64,000 nt of DNA from Nevskia sp964451925 (GCA_964451925.1 CAYVKA010000002.1:62001-126000), one strand, 5' to 3'; counted from the first letter of the stretch, positions 1-8,832 are shown. The notes: generated by a model not told the origin, from the letters alone. A program made the numbers and translations.

Positions 1-14
1 GCGCCGCATCCCAG

Positions 15-416
15 ATGTTGCATTTTTACATGCTGATTCTGATCGCGATTGTCCTGGTTTCTCTGACTTCCACGGTGATCTTCGCCCTCAGCGATGCGGG
101 GGTATTGGCGTCCACGCGCAAGCGCTTTCTCGGTCGGCGGCTGATGCGCTCGCGCATGGCCGATATGCTGCAGATGCGCAGGATCGAGCGCTCGACCTAT
201 GTGGTCCACTCGTCGGTCCCCGAGCTGCGGCAGCAGCTGAACAACTGCCGCCGCTGCAGCAGCAAGTGTCAGTGTGACGCGGTGCTGGTCTATGGTGAAG
301 TGTTCGGTTCCGCTTTTTCTTTCTGCCCCAACACGCCGGCCCTGGACCGCCTTGTGCACAGAATGGAGCACGCCGCTGCCGCTGGCGCCTCACACGCGCA
401 GCCGCTGCATGCATGA
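15..416 (+). CDS. DUF6455-like small membrane protein
   Basis: A 133-residue protein of unknown function. Residues 5-25 form one hydrophobic segment, so it is probably anchored in the inner membrane. The rest is basic and then Cys-rich, with Cys78, Cys81, Cys85 and Cys87 and a later Cys104 in an FCPN motif. This arrangement resembles the DUF6455 family, whose members carry a short Cys cluster and a final FCPN-type motif. The stop overlaps the start of the following L,D-transpeptidase (ATGA), so the two are translationally coupled. The start is near the window edge, and an internal ATG at 30 is also possible. Metal or redox binding by the Cys cluster is inference. Confidence 0.6.
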   Translation: MLHFYMLILIAIVLVSLTSTVIFALSDAGVLASTRKRFLGRRLMRSRMADMLQMRRIERSTYVVHSSVPELRQQLNNCRRCSSKCQCDAVLVYGEVFGSAFSFCPNTPALDRLVHRMEHAAAAGASHAQPLHA

Positions 417-1303
417 TGCGGCGCCTGCGCCAAGCCGCATTGCTGTGCGGTCTGGCCACGCTTGCAGCGCCTGCCGATGACCTGATCGGCAGGCCGACGA
501 CCTCCACCATTGCTGCGGGGGAAACCCTGCTGGACCTGGCACGGCGCTACGACCTGGGATTCGCCGAGATCGTCGCCGCCAACCCTCTGCTCGACCCCTG
601 GCTGCCGCCATCGGACTCCAGCGTACTGCTGCCAACCCAGCATATCCTGCCGGCCGGCCCCAGGAACGGAATCCTGATCAATCTGGCCGAGCTCAGGCTC
701 TATTACTTTCCTGCAGATCAGTCCGCCGCCTTGTCGTATCCGCTGGGCATCGGCCGCGAGGGATGGCAGACCCCGCTGGGCACCACGCGCATTGCGCGCA
801 AGCGCGCACACCCGGGCTGGAGCCCCACCGCCACGGAGCGGGCTGAGGACGCGGACCTGCCGCAGTGGGTGCCCCCGGGGCCGGACAATCCGATGGGCGA
901 ATACGCCCTCTACCTGCAGTGGCCGGGCTATGCCATCCACGGCACCAACCGGCCCTACAGCATCGGCCGGCGCGACAGCCATGGCTGCATCAGGCTCTAT
1001 CCCGAAGACATCGCGGCGCTGTATGCCCTGGTTCCGACGGGTGCCTCCGTTACGGTCGTCGACCAGCCAGCCAAGGCCGGCTGGATGAATGCGGAGCTGT
1101 TCCTGGAGATCCATCCAGGGCAGGCGGGCGCAGACGCCCTGGAAGCCGGCGAACGCCCGCCCGCCACCTCATCGCCAGCGCTTGAAGGCTGGCTACGCGT
1201 TCTGGCCGGTACGGAAGCGGACCGCATCAACTGGGACACGGTGCGCCTGACGGTCCAGCAGCAGCGCGGGATACCGGTGCAGATCACCTCGGCACACCAT
1301 TGA
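413..1303 (+). CDS. L,D-transpeptidase with LysM domain (YkuD family)
   Basis: Periplasmic enzyme of the ErfK/YbiS/YnhG type. Such enzymes form L,D cross-links in peptidoglycan or attach Braun lipoprotein to it. Residues 1-21 look like a signal peptide. Residues 33-77 resemble a LysM peptidoglycan-binding module (AAGETLLDLARRYDL). The YkuD catalytic domain spans about 85-220, with His176 (HGTNRP) and the nucleophile Cys192 (SHGCIRL). Length (296 aa) is normal for the family. The stop codon sits inside an FNR-type palindrome. The next gene encodes an Lpp-like lipoprotein ending in Arg-Lys, which suggests enzyme and substrate are neighbours (inference). Confidence 0.92.
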   Translation: MMRRLRQAALLCGLATLAAPADDLIGRPTTSTIAAGETLLDLARRYDLGFAEIVAANPLLDPWLPPSDSSVLLPTQHILPAGPRNGILINLAELRLYYFPADQSAALSYPLGIGREGWQTPLGTTRIARKRAHPGWSPTATERAEDADLPQWVPPGPDNPMGEYALYLQWPGYAIHGTNRPYSIGRRDSHGCIRLYPEDIAALYALVPTGASVTVVDQPAKAGWMNAELFLEIHPGQAGADALEAGERPPATSSPALEGWLRVLAGTEADRINWDTVRLTVQQQRGIPVQITSAHH

Positions 1304-1313
1304 TACAGATCAT
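1300..1313. promoter_or_regulatory. FNR/ANR-type box upstream of the Lpp-like gene
   Basis: TTGATACAGATCAT, one mismatch from TTGAT-N4-ATCAA. It overlaps the stop codon of the L,D-transpeptidase gene and lies 107 bp before the start of the Lpp-like lipoprotein gene. Confidence 0.6.
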
Positions 1314-1420
1314 TTCGGCGGCGGCGCGGCGGCTCTAGAGTGCGCGTCAGGCACGCACCACGCAGCTGCCAGGTGGTGCCGCCACAGTGCGCTGCTTTCC
1401 TCAACGTATCGGAGATTGAC

Positions 1421-1735
1421 ATGACCATCAAAAAAGCGCTGCTCGCTGCGCTGCTGCCGCTGGCCCTGCTCGGCGGCTGCACCACACTCAGCGATCAGGA
1501 TCGGGCTTTGCTGGACGAGGCTTCGCGCAATGCCGCGGCCGCCAGGCAGACCTCCAAGCAGGCGCTGGACGTGGCCCAGGCCGCCCAGGAAGCGGTCAAC
1601 GTCGCCGCCGAGGCCTCCACCCGCGCCGCCACCGAGGCGCGCGCCGCCAACGACAAGGCGACGCAGGCGGCGGCCGACGCCAAGGCTGCCAGCGACAAGG
1701 CCGATCGGGTATTCCAGCACTCGCTGCGCAAGTAG
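1421..1735 (+). CDS. Lpp/OprI-like murein lipoprotein
   Basis: A 104-residue outer-membrane lipoprotein. The signal peptide ends in a lipobox LLGGC with Cys20 as the lipidated residue. The mature part is an Ala/Asp/Lys-rich helix with heptad-like spacing, as expected for the trimeric coiled coil of Lpp/OprI proteins. It ends in SLRK; a C-terminal Lys is the residue by which Lpp is joined to peptidoglycan in Escherichia coli. The ATG at 1421 was chosen because GGAG precedes it by 6 bases and the signal peptide begins there. It is longer than E. coli Lpp (78 aa). An FNR-type box lies 107 bp upstream and the L,D-transpeptidase gene is adjacent. Confidence 0.85.
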   Translation: MTIKKALLAALLPLALLGGCTTLSDQDRALLDEASRNAAAARQTSKQALDVAQAAQEAVNVAAEASTRAATEARAANDKATQAAADAKAASDKADRVFQHSLRK

Positions 1736-1846
1736 GCTTGCACGCCGGCGTGTGGTCGCATCCCGCACGCCGGCGGGCGCGCGACGCGGGCGCGCGTCTT
1801 CGGATGGCATGTGTGGAGGGTAGAGCGCTTCCGCTCGCGGCGGATA

Positions 1847-2116
1847 TCAGTTCTTCAGCGAATTTCTGATCGACAGGTAGGCGGCTTTCAGGCTCGCCAC
1901 CAGATTCCTGGCGGCAGCCTCAACCGGCTGGCGCTGGCTTTCCGCGACGTTCTCGATGCGATGCAGGTGCTCGCGCAGGGCTTCCATTTCGGCCTCGAGC
2001 GTGACCCAGCGCTCGCGCATGCGATTTTCGAGCAGTTCGATGCGCAGTGCCAGTTCGTCGCGCAGCTGGCATAGCGCGATGAAGTTGTCGTTGAGATCCT
2101 GGCAGAGGCGGGACAC
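1847..2116 (-). CDS. Small coiled-coil protein of unknown function
   Basis: An 89-residue soluble, highly charged and helical protein following the tandem universal stress protein on the same strand. No family recognised. Its sequence (LRDELALRIELLENRMRERW and onwards) has clear heptad character over most of its length, suggesting a coiled-coil dimer. The GTG at 2116 was chosen because a purine-rich stretch precedes it. A TTG at 2134 overlapping the upstream stop would add six residues and couple translation. Co-expression with the stress protein under the FNR box at 3059-3072 is likely from position. Confidence 0.6.
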   Translation of the reverse strand: MSRLCQDLNDNFIALCQLRDELALRIELLENRMRERWVTLEAEMEALREHLHRIENVAESQRQPVEAAARNLVASLKAAYLSIRNSLKN

Positions 2117-2130
2117 GGAAATCGCCTGGT

Positions 2131-3000
2131 TCAATGGGTGATGAACACCGGCAGGCCGCACTGCGACAGCGCTTCCTGGGTGCATCCGCCGAACACCAGC
2201 TCGCGCGTGGCGCCACGGCTGTAGGCGCCCATGATCATCAGGTCGATGCGCTGCGCGACCGCGGTGTTGCTCAGGCAGTCCATCGCCGTGCGGCCGGAGG
2301 CTGACGCGGCCACCACCTCGGCCTGGATGCCATGCCACGCCAGGTGCCGCAGCGCGGCGTCGAGCGAGGCCTTCGGCGCTTCATGCCTTTCGGCGGCGCA
2401 GACCAGGATCACGTGCTTGGCCTGCCGCAGCAGCGGCATGGCGGCATTCAGCGCGCGGGCCGCCTGGGTGGTGTCCTTCCAGCAGATCATCTGGCGGTGG
2501 AGCAGGGTGTCGGAGGAATATTCAGGGACCAGCAGCATCGGCTGCCCGCCACGGACCAGCACCTGGGACAGCATGTCGTCCGGCAGGTAGTCGTCGTTGC
2601 AAGGGCGTCCCATCACTACCACGTCGTGGTGGCGCGCCTGCGCCACCAGGTTGTCGGCGGCATGTCCGTGCGCCTGCAGGATGCCGGCCGAAACCGAATC
2701 GCGCATCACGGCGTCGCTGTCGAACGGAATGGCATGGAAGGCGAAGAAATCGGTGCAATGGCGCAGTGCCGCCGCCGCCCGCGTCTGGCCGCGCTGTTGC
2801 AGATAGTCCATCGCGTTCTTCAACGCCGGACCGATCAGGTACGGCACCGGGGGGGATTCCAGCGCGGCCTCGCCGGCGTCGAGCACGGTGTGGAAACAGT
2901 CGATGTGCGCGCCAAAGGCGCGTGCCAGGGTCAGCGCGGTATCCAGCACGGTGCTGTCGCTATCGCCGCCGCTGAGCGGCGTCAGGATGGATTTGAACAT
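2131..3000 (-). CDS. Tandem-domain universal stress protein
   Basis: A 289-residue cytoplasmic protein with two Usp domains (about 1-150 and 155-289). The N-terminus FKSILTPLSGG and the C-terminal DLMIMGAYSRGATRELVFGG are typical Usp segments; the latter resembles the nucleotide-binding G-x2-G-x9-G region. Proteins of this class support survival under energy or oxygen limitation, and several are ANR-controlled in pseudomonads. An FNR-type box lies 58 bp upstream of the start. The gene is probably cotranscribed with the small coiled-coil protein downstream. Confidence 0.88.
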   Translation of the reverse strand: MFKSILTPLSGGDSDSTVLDTALTLARAFGAHIDCFHTVLDAGEAALESPPVPYLIGPALKNAMDYLQQRGQTRAAAALRHCTDFFAFHAIPFDSDAVMRDSVSAGILQAHGHAADNLVAQARHHDVVVMGRPCNDDYLPDDMLSQVLVRGGQPMLLVPEYSSDTLLHRQMICWKDTTQAARALNAAMPLLRQAKHVILVCAAERHEAPKASLDAALRHLAWHGIQAEVVAASASGRTAMDCLSNTAVAQRIDLMIMGAYSRGATRELVFGGCTQEALSQCGLPVFITH

Positions 3001-3058
3001 ATCCGTTCGATCCCTCGTTCAGGTGTGCCACTGTGGCGCAGAGTGCCGCCGGTACGCC

Positions 3059-3072
3059 TTGATGCAGGTCAA
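3059..3072. promoter_or_regulatory. FNR/ANR-type box for the tandem Usp gene
   Basis: TTGATGCAGGTCAA, one mismatch in the right half-site. It is 58 bp upstream of the minus-strand Usp start at 3000. A second box lies 24 bp further right for the opposite direction. Confidence 0.65.
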
Positions 3073-3096
3073 GCAGCGGGGCTCCGCGGCGCCGGC

Positions 3097-3110
3097 TTGA
3101 TCCAGATCAA
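3097..3110. promoter_or_regulatory. FNR/ANR-type box, perfect
   Basis: TTGATCCAGATCAA matches TTGAT-N4-ATCAA exactly. It lies 125 bp upstream of the 57-codon ORF at 3236 and 96 bp from the divergent Usp gene. Confidence 0.75.
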
Positions 3111-3235
3111 GGCTGGCGCGGCACCGCGCGCCCACACTGAACCCATTGGCAGTTTCGCGCCGGTGCAGCCGAACGAGCGGCAGCAGCGCCGCGGGCGCCA
3201 TAGACGCGGCCACGGCCGCCTGATCGGAGCAACCC

Positions 3236-3409
3236 ATGTCCAGATATCTGAAAGTGCAGCAGCAGGTGATCGACGCCGTGACGGTCGGCGCCGCGCTCGA
3301 CAGCGCCGGCGTCAGCCGCATCGGCAGCGAGCGCGCGCGGCGCGCCGTGCCGGCCTTGCCGCGGCAGCGCCGTGGCCGCGGCAAGGCCGGCGCCAAGCCC
3401 GCCAACTGA
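3236..3409 (+). CDS. Small basic protein of unknown function
   Basis: A 57-residue ORF starting MSRYLKVQQQ and ending in an Arg/Lys/Gly/Ala-rich tail. Evidence for expression is a good GGAG ribosome site 5 bases before the ATG and a perfect FNR-type box upstream. No family recognised. The basic tail would suit nucleic-acid binding, but this is only a guess from composition. It precedes the acyl-CoA synthetase gene by 43 bp and could be the first gene of that operon. Confidence 0.45.
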   Translation: MSRYLKVQQQVIDAVTVGAALDSAGVSRIGSERARRAVPALPRQRRGRGKAGAKPAN

Positions 3410-3452
3410 AGCCGATGCGTGTCGCCCGGAGGCGGCGCGCAGTACCCACGCG

Positions 3453-5318
3453 ATGTCCGCGTTGAGCCACAGCCGCTGGCCCGCTGGCGTCACCGGCCAC
3501 CCCCGTTCCGCCCGCCGCGACACCGTGGAGTCGCAGCGCCAGCAGACCGGGGAGTGGAGTCTGTGGCTGCGTTTCGAAGGCCGTGCCGCGCGCTTCGCCG
3601 CGCGCGAGGCCTGCACCTGCGGAGAAAGCGCGCTGAGCTACGGCGGGCTGCGCGATCGCGCGGCTGCTGTGGCGGCCGGCTTGATGGAGCTGTGCAATGT
3701 GCGCACCGGCGACCGGCTGGTGCTGCTGTCCGGCAACCGCATTGAATGGTTGCAGGTCAGCCTGGCGATCCAGGGCGCGGCGGCGGTCGAGGTGCCCTGC
3801 AGGCCCGACCTGGGTGAGTACGAACTGCTGGCGCTGCTACGTGCCACCGAAGCCACGGTCGCCCTGGTCGAACAATCGCAAACCGCGGAACTGCTGCTGG
3901 CACATGGCCGCGACCTGCCGTCGCTGCGGCGCGTGGTGGTGCTGGAGGCGGAAGCGGTGCCGCCACGGGCGCTGGCTCTGGACCAGCTGGAACGGACCGG
4001 GCGGGAGCGCCTGCAGGCCGATCCGGGCATGGTGCTGCGACGCCAATGGCAGCTCAACGCCGACAGCCCGGCAGCGATCATCCACACCTCGGGCACCACC
4101 GCCGAGCCCAAGGCGGTGCTGATCAGCCACGCCAATCTGCTGCACAGCCAGCAGTACCTGCCGGACGCGCTGGGCCTGTCCGAGCACGACCGCGTGCTGC
4201 TGTGTCTGCCGCTGTGGCACCTGTATGGCCGCCTGATGGCTTATGTGGCGCTGTCCTGCGGCGCTTCCATCCATTGCGGCAGCCTGGCCGGCCTCGACGC
4301 TGAATTGCGGCGCGTGCAGCCGAGTTGCTTTCCCGCCTTCCCGCCGATCTGGGAAGGGATTCACCACCGCATCCTGCAACGCCTTGCCGGCACCGGGACG
4401 CGCACGGCCCTGCTGCGCACTGCGCTGCGCCTGAGCCGCCGTTTCCTGCGCCTGCGCGACGCCGGCAGCGCCATTGGTCCGGGCGGCAGGGTTCTGCGTG
4501 GTCTGCTGCTGCTGCCGTACCGGATTTCGCAGGCCCTGCTGCGGCGCGCCGTGGTGGACATCCTCGGGGTCGTTCCACGCCACGGCATCGTCGGCGACGC
4601 GCCATTGCCGCGCCAGGTGGACGAGGATTTGCGCGCCCTGGGCCTGACGGTGCTGGAAGGCTACGGCTCCACCGAGCAGATCGTCAGCTGCCTGCGCCGG
4701 CCGTGGCGCAACCGCCCCGGCACCATCGGCATGCCGCTGCCGCAGGTCGAGCTGCACATCGTCGGGCGCGACTTGCGCCAGGTGCCGGACGGCGAGACCG
4801 GACAGTTCGCGGTGTCCGGGCCACAGGTGTGCCTGGGCTATATCGACGATCCCGCGGCCGAGAGCCGGGCTTTCACCATGATCGACGGCAAGCGCTTTCT
4901 GCTGACCGGGGATCTCGGGCGGCGCGAGGCGGGCGGTGAGCTGGTTTTCGTCGGCCGCATCGCCAATGTCCTGCACGGCGCCGGGGGCGTGCCGGTCTAT
5001 CCGGAAGTGATTGAAAACCTGCTGCGCGACAGTCCCCTGATCGAGCGCGCAGTCGTTTACCCGCGTGCCGGCGGCGGCCTGGGCGTGCTGGTGATCCCCG
5101 AGCACGGCGCCGTCCCGGCGGCCGACCCGGTGGCGCAGCTGCGGCAGGAGATCCGGCGTCTGCTCGACGCCGGCGCGGCACAGCCTGCGTCGTTGCCGAG
5201 CCATTTCATCATCGCGGCGCGGCCGTTGCGCATCGACCGCGAGCTGACCCCGACGCTGAAGCTGCGGCGCCGCGACATCCATCCCGGGGTTTCCACCGGG
5301 CGCGAGCATCCGCTTTGA
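3453..5318 (+). CDS. AMP-dependent acyl-CoA synthetase (long-chain fatty acid CoA ligase family)
   Basis: Adenylate-forming enzyme of the ANL superfamily, likely activating a fatty or other carboxylic acid to acyl-AMP and acyl-CoA. The P-loop signature HTSGTTAEPKAV is at about residues 210-222, the YGSTEQ motif near 403, and the LTGDLG motif near 484. Length (621 aa) suits the long-chain ligase group. The ATG at 3453 was chosen because the longer in-frame ORF overlaps the preceding small gene; no strong ribosome site is visible, so the start is uncertain. The substrate is not readable from sequence. It is followed after 22 bp by an alcohol dehydrogenase gene on the same strand, and a wax ester synthase is encoded elsewhere in the region. 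Confidence 0.85.
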   Translation: MSALSHSRWPAGVTGHPRSARRDTVESQRQQTGEWSLWLRFEGRAARFAAREACTCGESALSYGGLRDRAAAVAAGLMELCNVRTGDRLVLLSGNRIEWLQVSLAIQGAAAVEVPCRPDLGEYELLALLRATEATVALVEQSQTAELLLAHGRDLPSLRRVVVLEAEAVPPRALALDQLERTGRERLQADPGMVLRRQWQLNADSPAAIIHTSGTTAEPKAVLISHANLLHSQQYLPDALGLSEHDRVLLCLPLWHLYGRLMAYVALSCGASIHCGSLAGLDAELRRVQPSCFPAFPPIWEGIHHRILQRLAGTGTRTALLRTALRLSRRFLRLRDAGSAIGPGGRVLRGLLLLPYRISQALLRRAVVDILGVVPRHGIVGDAPLPRQVDEDLRALGLTVLEGYGSTEQIVSCLRRPWRNRPGTIGMPLPQVELHIVGRDLRQVPDGETGQFAVSGPQVCLGYIDDPAAESRAFTMIDGKRFLLTGDLGRREAGGELVFVGRIANVLHGAGGVPVYPEVIENLLRDSPLIERAVVYPRAGGGLGVLVIPEHGAVPAADPVAQLRQEIRRLLDAGAAQPASLPSHFIIAARPLRIDRELTPTLKLRRRDIHPGVSTGREHPL

Positions 5319-5340
5319 GCCGCGCTGCCCAAAGCCGCCG

Positions 5341-6333
5341 ATGAGCGCGCCACGCGCCATGGTGCTGGAGCAGCCGCACGGCCCGCTGCTACTGCGCGGC
5401 CGCCCGATCCCGGTGGCCCGCGCCGGCGAGGTGGTGATCGAGGTATCGGCCTGCGGCGTGTGCCGCACCGATCTGCACCTGCTCGACGCCGAATTGCCCG
5501 ACATCCAGTACCCGATCGTGCCGGGCCACCAGGTGGTCGGCCGTGTGCTGTTCGCCGGGGCGCAGGTGGCACTGCAGCCCGGGCAGCGCGTTGGCCTGCC
5601 CTGGCTCGGCTCCACCTGCGGCCACTGCGCGTACTGCGACAGCGGGCAGGAGAACCTGTGCGATGCGGCGCGCTTCACTGGCTACCAGATCAACGGCGGC
5701 TATGCCACGCACTGCCTGGCCGACGCGCGTTTCGTGTTCCCGCTGCCGGAAGATTTCGCCGACCTGGAGGCGGCGCCGCTGCTGTGCGCCGGGCTGATCG
5801 GCTACCGCAGCCTGCGCCTGTGCGGCGACGCGCGGTGTATCGGCCTCTATGGCTTCGGCGCGGCGGCCCACCTGATTGCCCAGCTGGCGGTATGGCAGGG
5901 CCGCACGGTGATGGCCTTCACCCGGCCGGGCGACCTGCGCACACAGGATTTCGCGCGCAGCCTGGGTGCCGCTTGGGCTGGTGCATCGGACCAGGCGCCA
6001 CCGCAGCCGTTGGATGCCGCCATCATCTTCGCGTCGGCCGGCGAACTGGTGCCTGCCGCGTTGCGCGCCGTGCGCAAGGGGGGCACGGTGGTCTGCGGCG
6101 GCATCCACATGAGCGACATCCCCTCATTTGCGTATTCGATCCTGTGGGGCGAACGCTGCCTGCGCAGCGTGGCCAATCTGACGCGTCGCGACGCGCAGGA
6201 GTTCCTGGAACTGGCGCCACAGGTGCCGCTGCGCAGCCAGGTCAGCGTTTACCCGCTTGAGCAGGCCAACGAAGCCCTGGCCGACCTGCGCGCCGGCCGC
6301 CTGCAGGGTGCCGCGGTGCTGCGTATCGGGTAG
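5341..6333 (+). CDS. Zinc-dependent alcohol dehydrogenase family protein
   Basis: A 330-residue medium-chain dehydrogenase/reductase. Catalytic zinc ligands are Cys41 (CGVCRTD) and His63 (PGHQVVG). The structural zinc lobe holds Cys93, Cys96, Cys99 and Cys107. The NAD(P)-binding half begins near 165 with LYGFGAAAHL. It resembles the subgroup annotated as zinc-binding alcohol dehydrogenase family 2 (TIGR02822). It would interconvert an alcohol and an aldehyde. Pairing with the acyl-CoA synthetase suggests fatty alcohol or aldehyde metabolism (inference). Confidence 0.88.
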   Translation: MSAPRAMVLEQPHGPLLLRGRPIPVARAGEVVIEVSACGVCRTDLHLLDAELPDIQYPIVPGHQVVGRVLFAGAQVALQPGQRVGLPWLGSTCGHCAYCDSGQENLCDAARFTGYQINGGYATHCLADARFVFPLPEDFADLEAAPLLCAGLIGYRSLRLCGDARCIGLYGFGAAAHLIAQLAVWQGRTVMAFTRPGDLRTQDFARSLGAAWAGASDQAPPQPLDAAIIFASAGELVPAALRAVRKGGTVVCGGIHMSDIPSFAYSILWGERCLRSVANLTRRDAQEFLELAPQVPLRSQVSVYPLEQANEALADLRAGRLQGAAVLRIG

Positions 6334-6335
6334 GT

Positions 6336-6357
6336 CTGGCGCGGCGTGCCGCGCCAG
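6336..6357. terminator. Palindromic hairpin between convergent genes
   Basis: CTGGCGCGGC-GT-GCCGCGCCAG is a perfect 10-bp stem. It lies in the 33-bp gap between the alcohol dehydrogenase stop and the phosphoketolase stop, so it may end transcription from both sides. There is no T-tract. Confidence 0.6.
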
Positions 6358-6366
6358 CCCTGTGCA

Positions 6367-8832
6367 TCAGCCCCGGGGCAGCGCGTGCACCATCGCGTTC
6401 GGATCGCCCTGGCCATCGAGTACCGCCAGCTCTTCCGGCGTCAGCAGGGCTTCCGTCCGCAAGTCCAGCAGGCCGGCGCACTGGCGCAGCAGATGCAGCC
6501 AGGAGCAGGCGTTGGCGTAGAGCAGGCCGGCGGTGTCGAGCGTGCCGCCGACGTTGCGGTAGCCGGCCGCGGCGACGCGACCGTTCAGGCGCGGCGCCAG
6601 CATTCCCCACAGCGGTTCGGGCCGGGTGTGCGTCACCAGCAGGTGGCGGTCGATGCCGGCGTACAACGCGGCGGCCTGCGCCTCCGCCAGCAGATGAGCC
6701 TGCTCGCGCGGGTTGCGTCCGCTGCGCAGGCGGCCAGGCTCGGCCAGGTACACCACGGTGTGCGCGACATCGCGCTCGCGCAGCCGCAACGCCACTTTCA
6801 ATACCTCATCCAGCTGGTAGGCGCCGACCGCGCTGATGGCCAGGCGGGCCTCCTGCGGGCGGTGCCCGGCCCAGTCCAGCCGCAGCGCACCGTCGCGCAC
6901 CAGCTGCAGGGCCTGGGCCTCGGACAGCAGCAGCGGCACCTCCTGTTTGGGGCAGACCACGGTCCAGATCTGGCCCTGCGTCTGGTACAGCGCCTGCATC
7001 ACGGCCAGGGCGCTGTTGTAGTCGGCGGGAAACAGCACGCGTGAGATGTCTGCCGGTTCGGCCAGCAGGGACTCGGCGGCGGTGGGGTCCTGATGGGAAC
7101 GTTCATTCTTGCCGTTTTCCCAGGTGTGCGAGGTCAGCACCAGCGGCCAGGACAGCCAGCGCGGCGCCTGGGCGGCGGCCTTGGCCTGGTCGGCGAAGAT
7201 CAGGTCCTGGCGCAGCGCCGACACCATCTTGGTGGCGAACGCCTCGTAGGTCACCGCGATATTGATGCCGCCCTTGTTGCCCAACGCGGCGCAGACCACC
7301 GCCTCCTCGTTGAGCGCGGTGATGATCTCGCCTTGCAGCGACTCCGCCTCCGGGCGCTCCACGTCCACCACGCGGTGGCGCAGCTGGCCCAGCGTGCGGA
7401 TCATGTGGTTGGACTGGCTCTCGTCCGGATTGCCCATGCGCGGGCGCAGTTGCGGGTTGAGCCGCACGGCGTCGGCGAAGTAGCCGTCCACCGCCGCCAT
7501 CGGCGACTGCAGCGCCCAGTGCCGCGGATCGCGCCGCGCCTCGTCCACCGTCAGCCACTGCAGCTGCGGCGTGTGGCCCAGGCGCACGTCGCGGTGGGCC
7601 AACGGCACATCGCGCTCGCGCGGCCGCCCGCGATGCTGGCGGAAATGAACGGTCGCGTCGCGCAGTTCACCTTCCGGCACCCACAGCCGCGCCGCGGATT
7701 CATTGAACAATCGCGCCGATGCGGCGTCCACGGCGGGGTTGCCGGGCAACGGCAGGTTGTGCGCCGCGTTGGTGCCTTCGCCGAAGAAGCCGGCGCCCTT
7801 GGGGGCCACGGCCACTCCATAGGGCAGGCGCACCGGGTAGCGCGCATCGCCACGGCCGATCGCCTGAGCCTGCTGGCGCAGCTCGCGTTCCATGTGCCAG
7901 ATGGCCCAGGCGAAGGCGGCCGGGTCGCGGCCATCGAACAGCAGCGGGTCAAAGCCGTTGAGGCGCAGATGCTCCACCAGCCAGCGCGGTCCGCCTTCCT
8001 GCTCGGTCAGCGTGCGGCTGTCGATGCGGCGGCCGTTCGAGATCATGATCGGCGCCACCAGGCCGCAGTCCTCGGACCGCCACCAGCGCGGCGCCCAGTC
8101 GCTGCCGCGCTGTTCCTCGAAGGCGCCGTCGCTGAGGAAAGCCACCAGGCTTTCGCCCGGCAGCGGCATGTGCGGGTAGAGCAGTTCGGCAAAGCCGAGA
8201 AATCCGCCTTCGATCATGCCGCCGGCGGTGTGCACGTTGACGTGGCTGCCCAGCGGCGAGGCGACGCCGCCGTGGGCATCCAGGCGCATGCCGTAGAAAT
8301 CCTGCGCCAGCCGCGTCAGCCCCTCGGCGCTGAACGAGTAGCGCGCGGCATGCGCCGGGCCGAGGTTGCCGACCAGGGTATTGAGACTGTCGATGGCCGA
8401 CACGCAGTGGCCTTGGCCCATCAGCCAGGCGCGCGTGCTGCCGCCGAGGACGTTGGCCGCGAGGTAGCCGGCGTAGGCCGGGACCATGTTCAGCGAGCCA
8501 CCCATGTGACCCTGCGGGCTGGGTTTGAAATCCGCGGCCTGCAGCGCCCGTCCGTCCGGGTACACCTGCCGCGCATAGGCCGTGTGCGCCACCAGCCACA
8601 GGCCGGCGCTGCACATCCGGTCGAGCGCGCGCAGTAGGTCGTAGACCGGTACGCCATCGCCGCGCACATGGCCGGAGCGCAGGGCCGAGGCCATCTCGTG
8701 CACGCGCAGCTGGGTGGCGGGCAGGTGACGGATCGGGCCATAGCCTTCGGCCCAGGCGGCGAAGTCCGGGTTTTCGGCGGCGAGTTGACGGCAGCGCGCT
8801 TCGACGTTGTCGGAGTGAACGGTGTTATCCAT
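6367..8832 (-). CDS. xfp: Xylulose-5-phosphate/fructose-6-phosphate phosphoketolase
   Basis: Thiamine-diphosphate enzyme that splits xylulose 5-phosphate (or fructose 6-phosphate) with phosphate to acetyl phosphate and glyceraldehyde 3-phosphate (or erythrose 4-phosphate). The 821-residue length is full size. Visible family segments are SPQGHMGGSLNMVPAY near 105, the GQGHC segment that follows, FLSDGAFEEQRGSDWAPRWW in the ThDP region, and HTWENGKNERSHQDP in the C-terminal half. It is the last gene of the operon; its start overlaps the acetate kinase stop by 8 nt. Acetyl phosphate made here can pass straight to acetate kinase for ATP. Confidence 0.96.
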   Translation of the reverse strand: MDNTVHSDNVEARCRQLAAENPDFAAWAEGYGPIRHLPATQLRVHEMASALRSGHVRGDGVPVYDLLRALDRMCSAGLWLVAHTAYARQVYPDGRALQAADFKPSPQGHMGGSLNMVPAYAGYLAANVLGGSTRAWLMGQGHCVSAIDSLNTLVGNLGPAHAARYSFSAEGLTRLAQDFYGMRLDAHGGVASPLGSHVNVHTAGGMIEGGFLGFAELLYPHMPLPGESLVAFLSDGAFEEQRGSDWAPRWWRSEDCGLVAPIMISNGRRIDSRTLTEQEGGPRWLVEHLRLNGFDPLLFDGRDPAAFAWAIWHMERELRQQAQAIGRGDARYPVRLPYGVAVAPKGAGFFGEGTNAAHNLPLPGNPAVDAASARLFNESAARLWVPEGELRDATVHFRQHRGRPRERDVPLAHRDVRLGHTPQLQWLTVDEARRDPRHWALQSPMAAVDGYFADAVRLNPQLRPRMGNPDESQSNHMIRTLGQLRHRVVDVERPEAESLQGEIITALNEEAVVCAALGNKGGINIAVTYEAFATKMVSALRQDLIFADQAKAAAQAPRWLSWPLVLTSHTWENGKNERSHQDPTAAESLLAEPADISRVLFPADYNSALAVMQALYQTQGQIWTVVCPKQEVPLLLSEAQALQLVRDGALRLDWAGHRPQEARLAISAVGAYQLDEVLKVALRLRERDVAHTVVYLAEPGRLRSGRNPREQAHLLAEAQAAALYAGIDRHLLVTHTRPEPLWGMLAPRLNGRVAAAGYRNVGGTLDTAGLLYANACSWLHLLRQCAGLLDLRTEALLTPEELAVLDGQGDPNAMVHALPRG

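Noticed and set aside
3837..5678. A 613-codon minus-strand frame opposite the acyl-CoA synthetase
   Set aside because: Shadow frame of a well-supported gene; no domain or motif in it.
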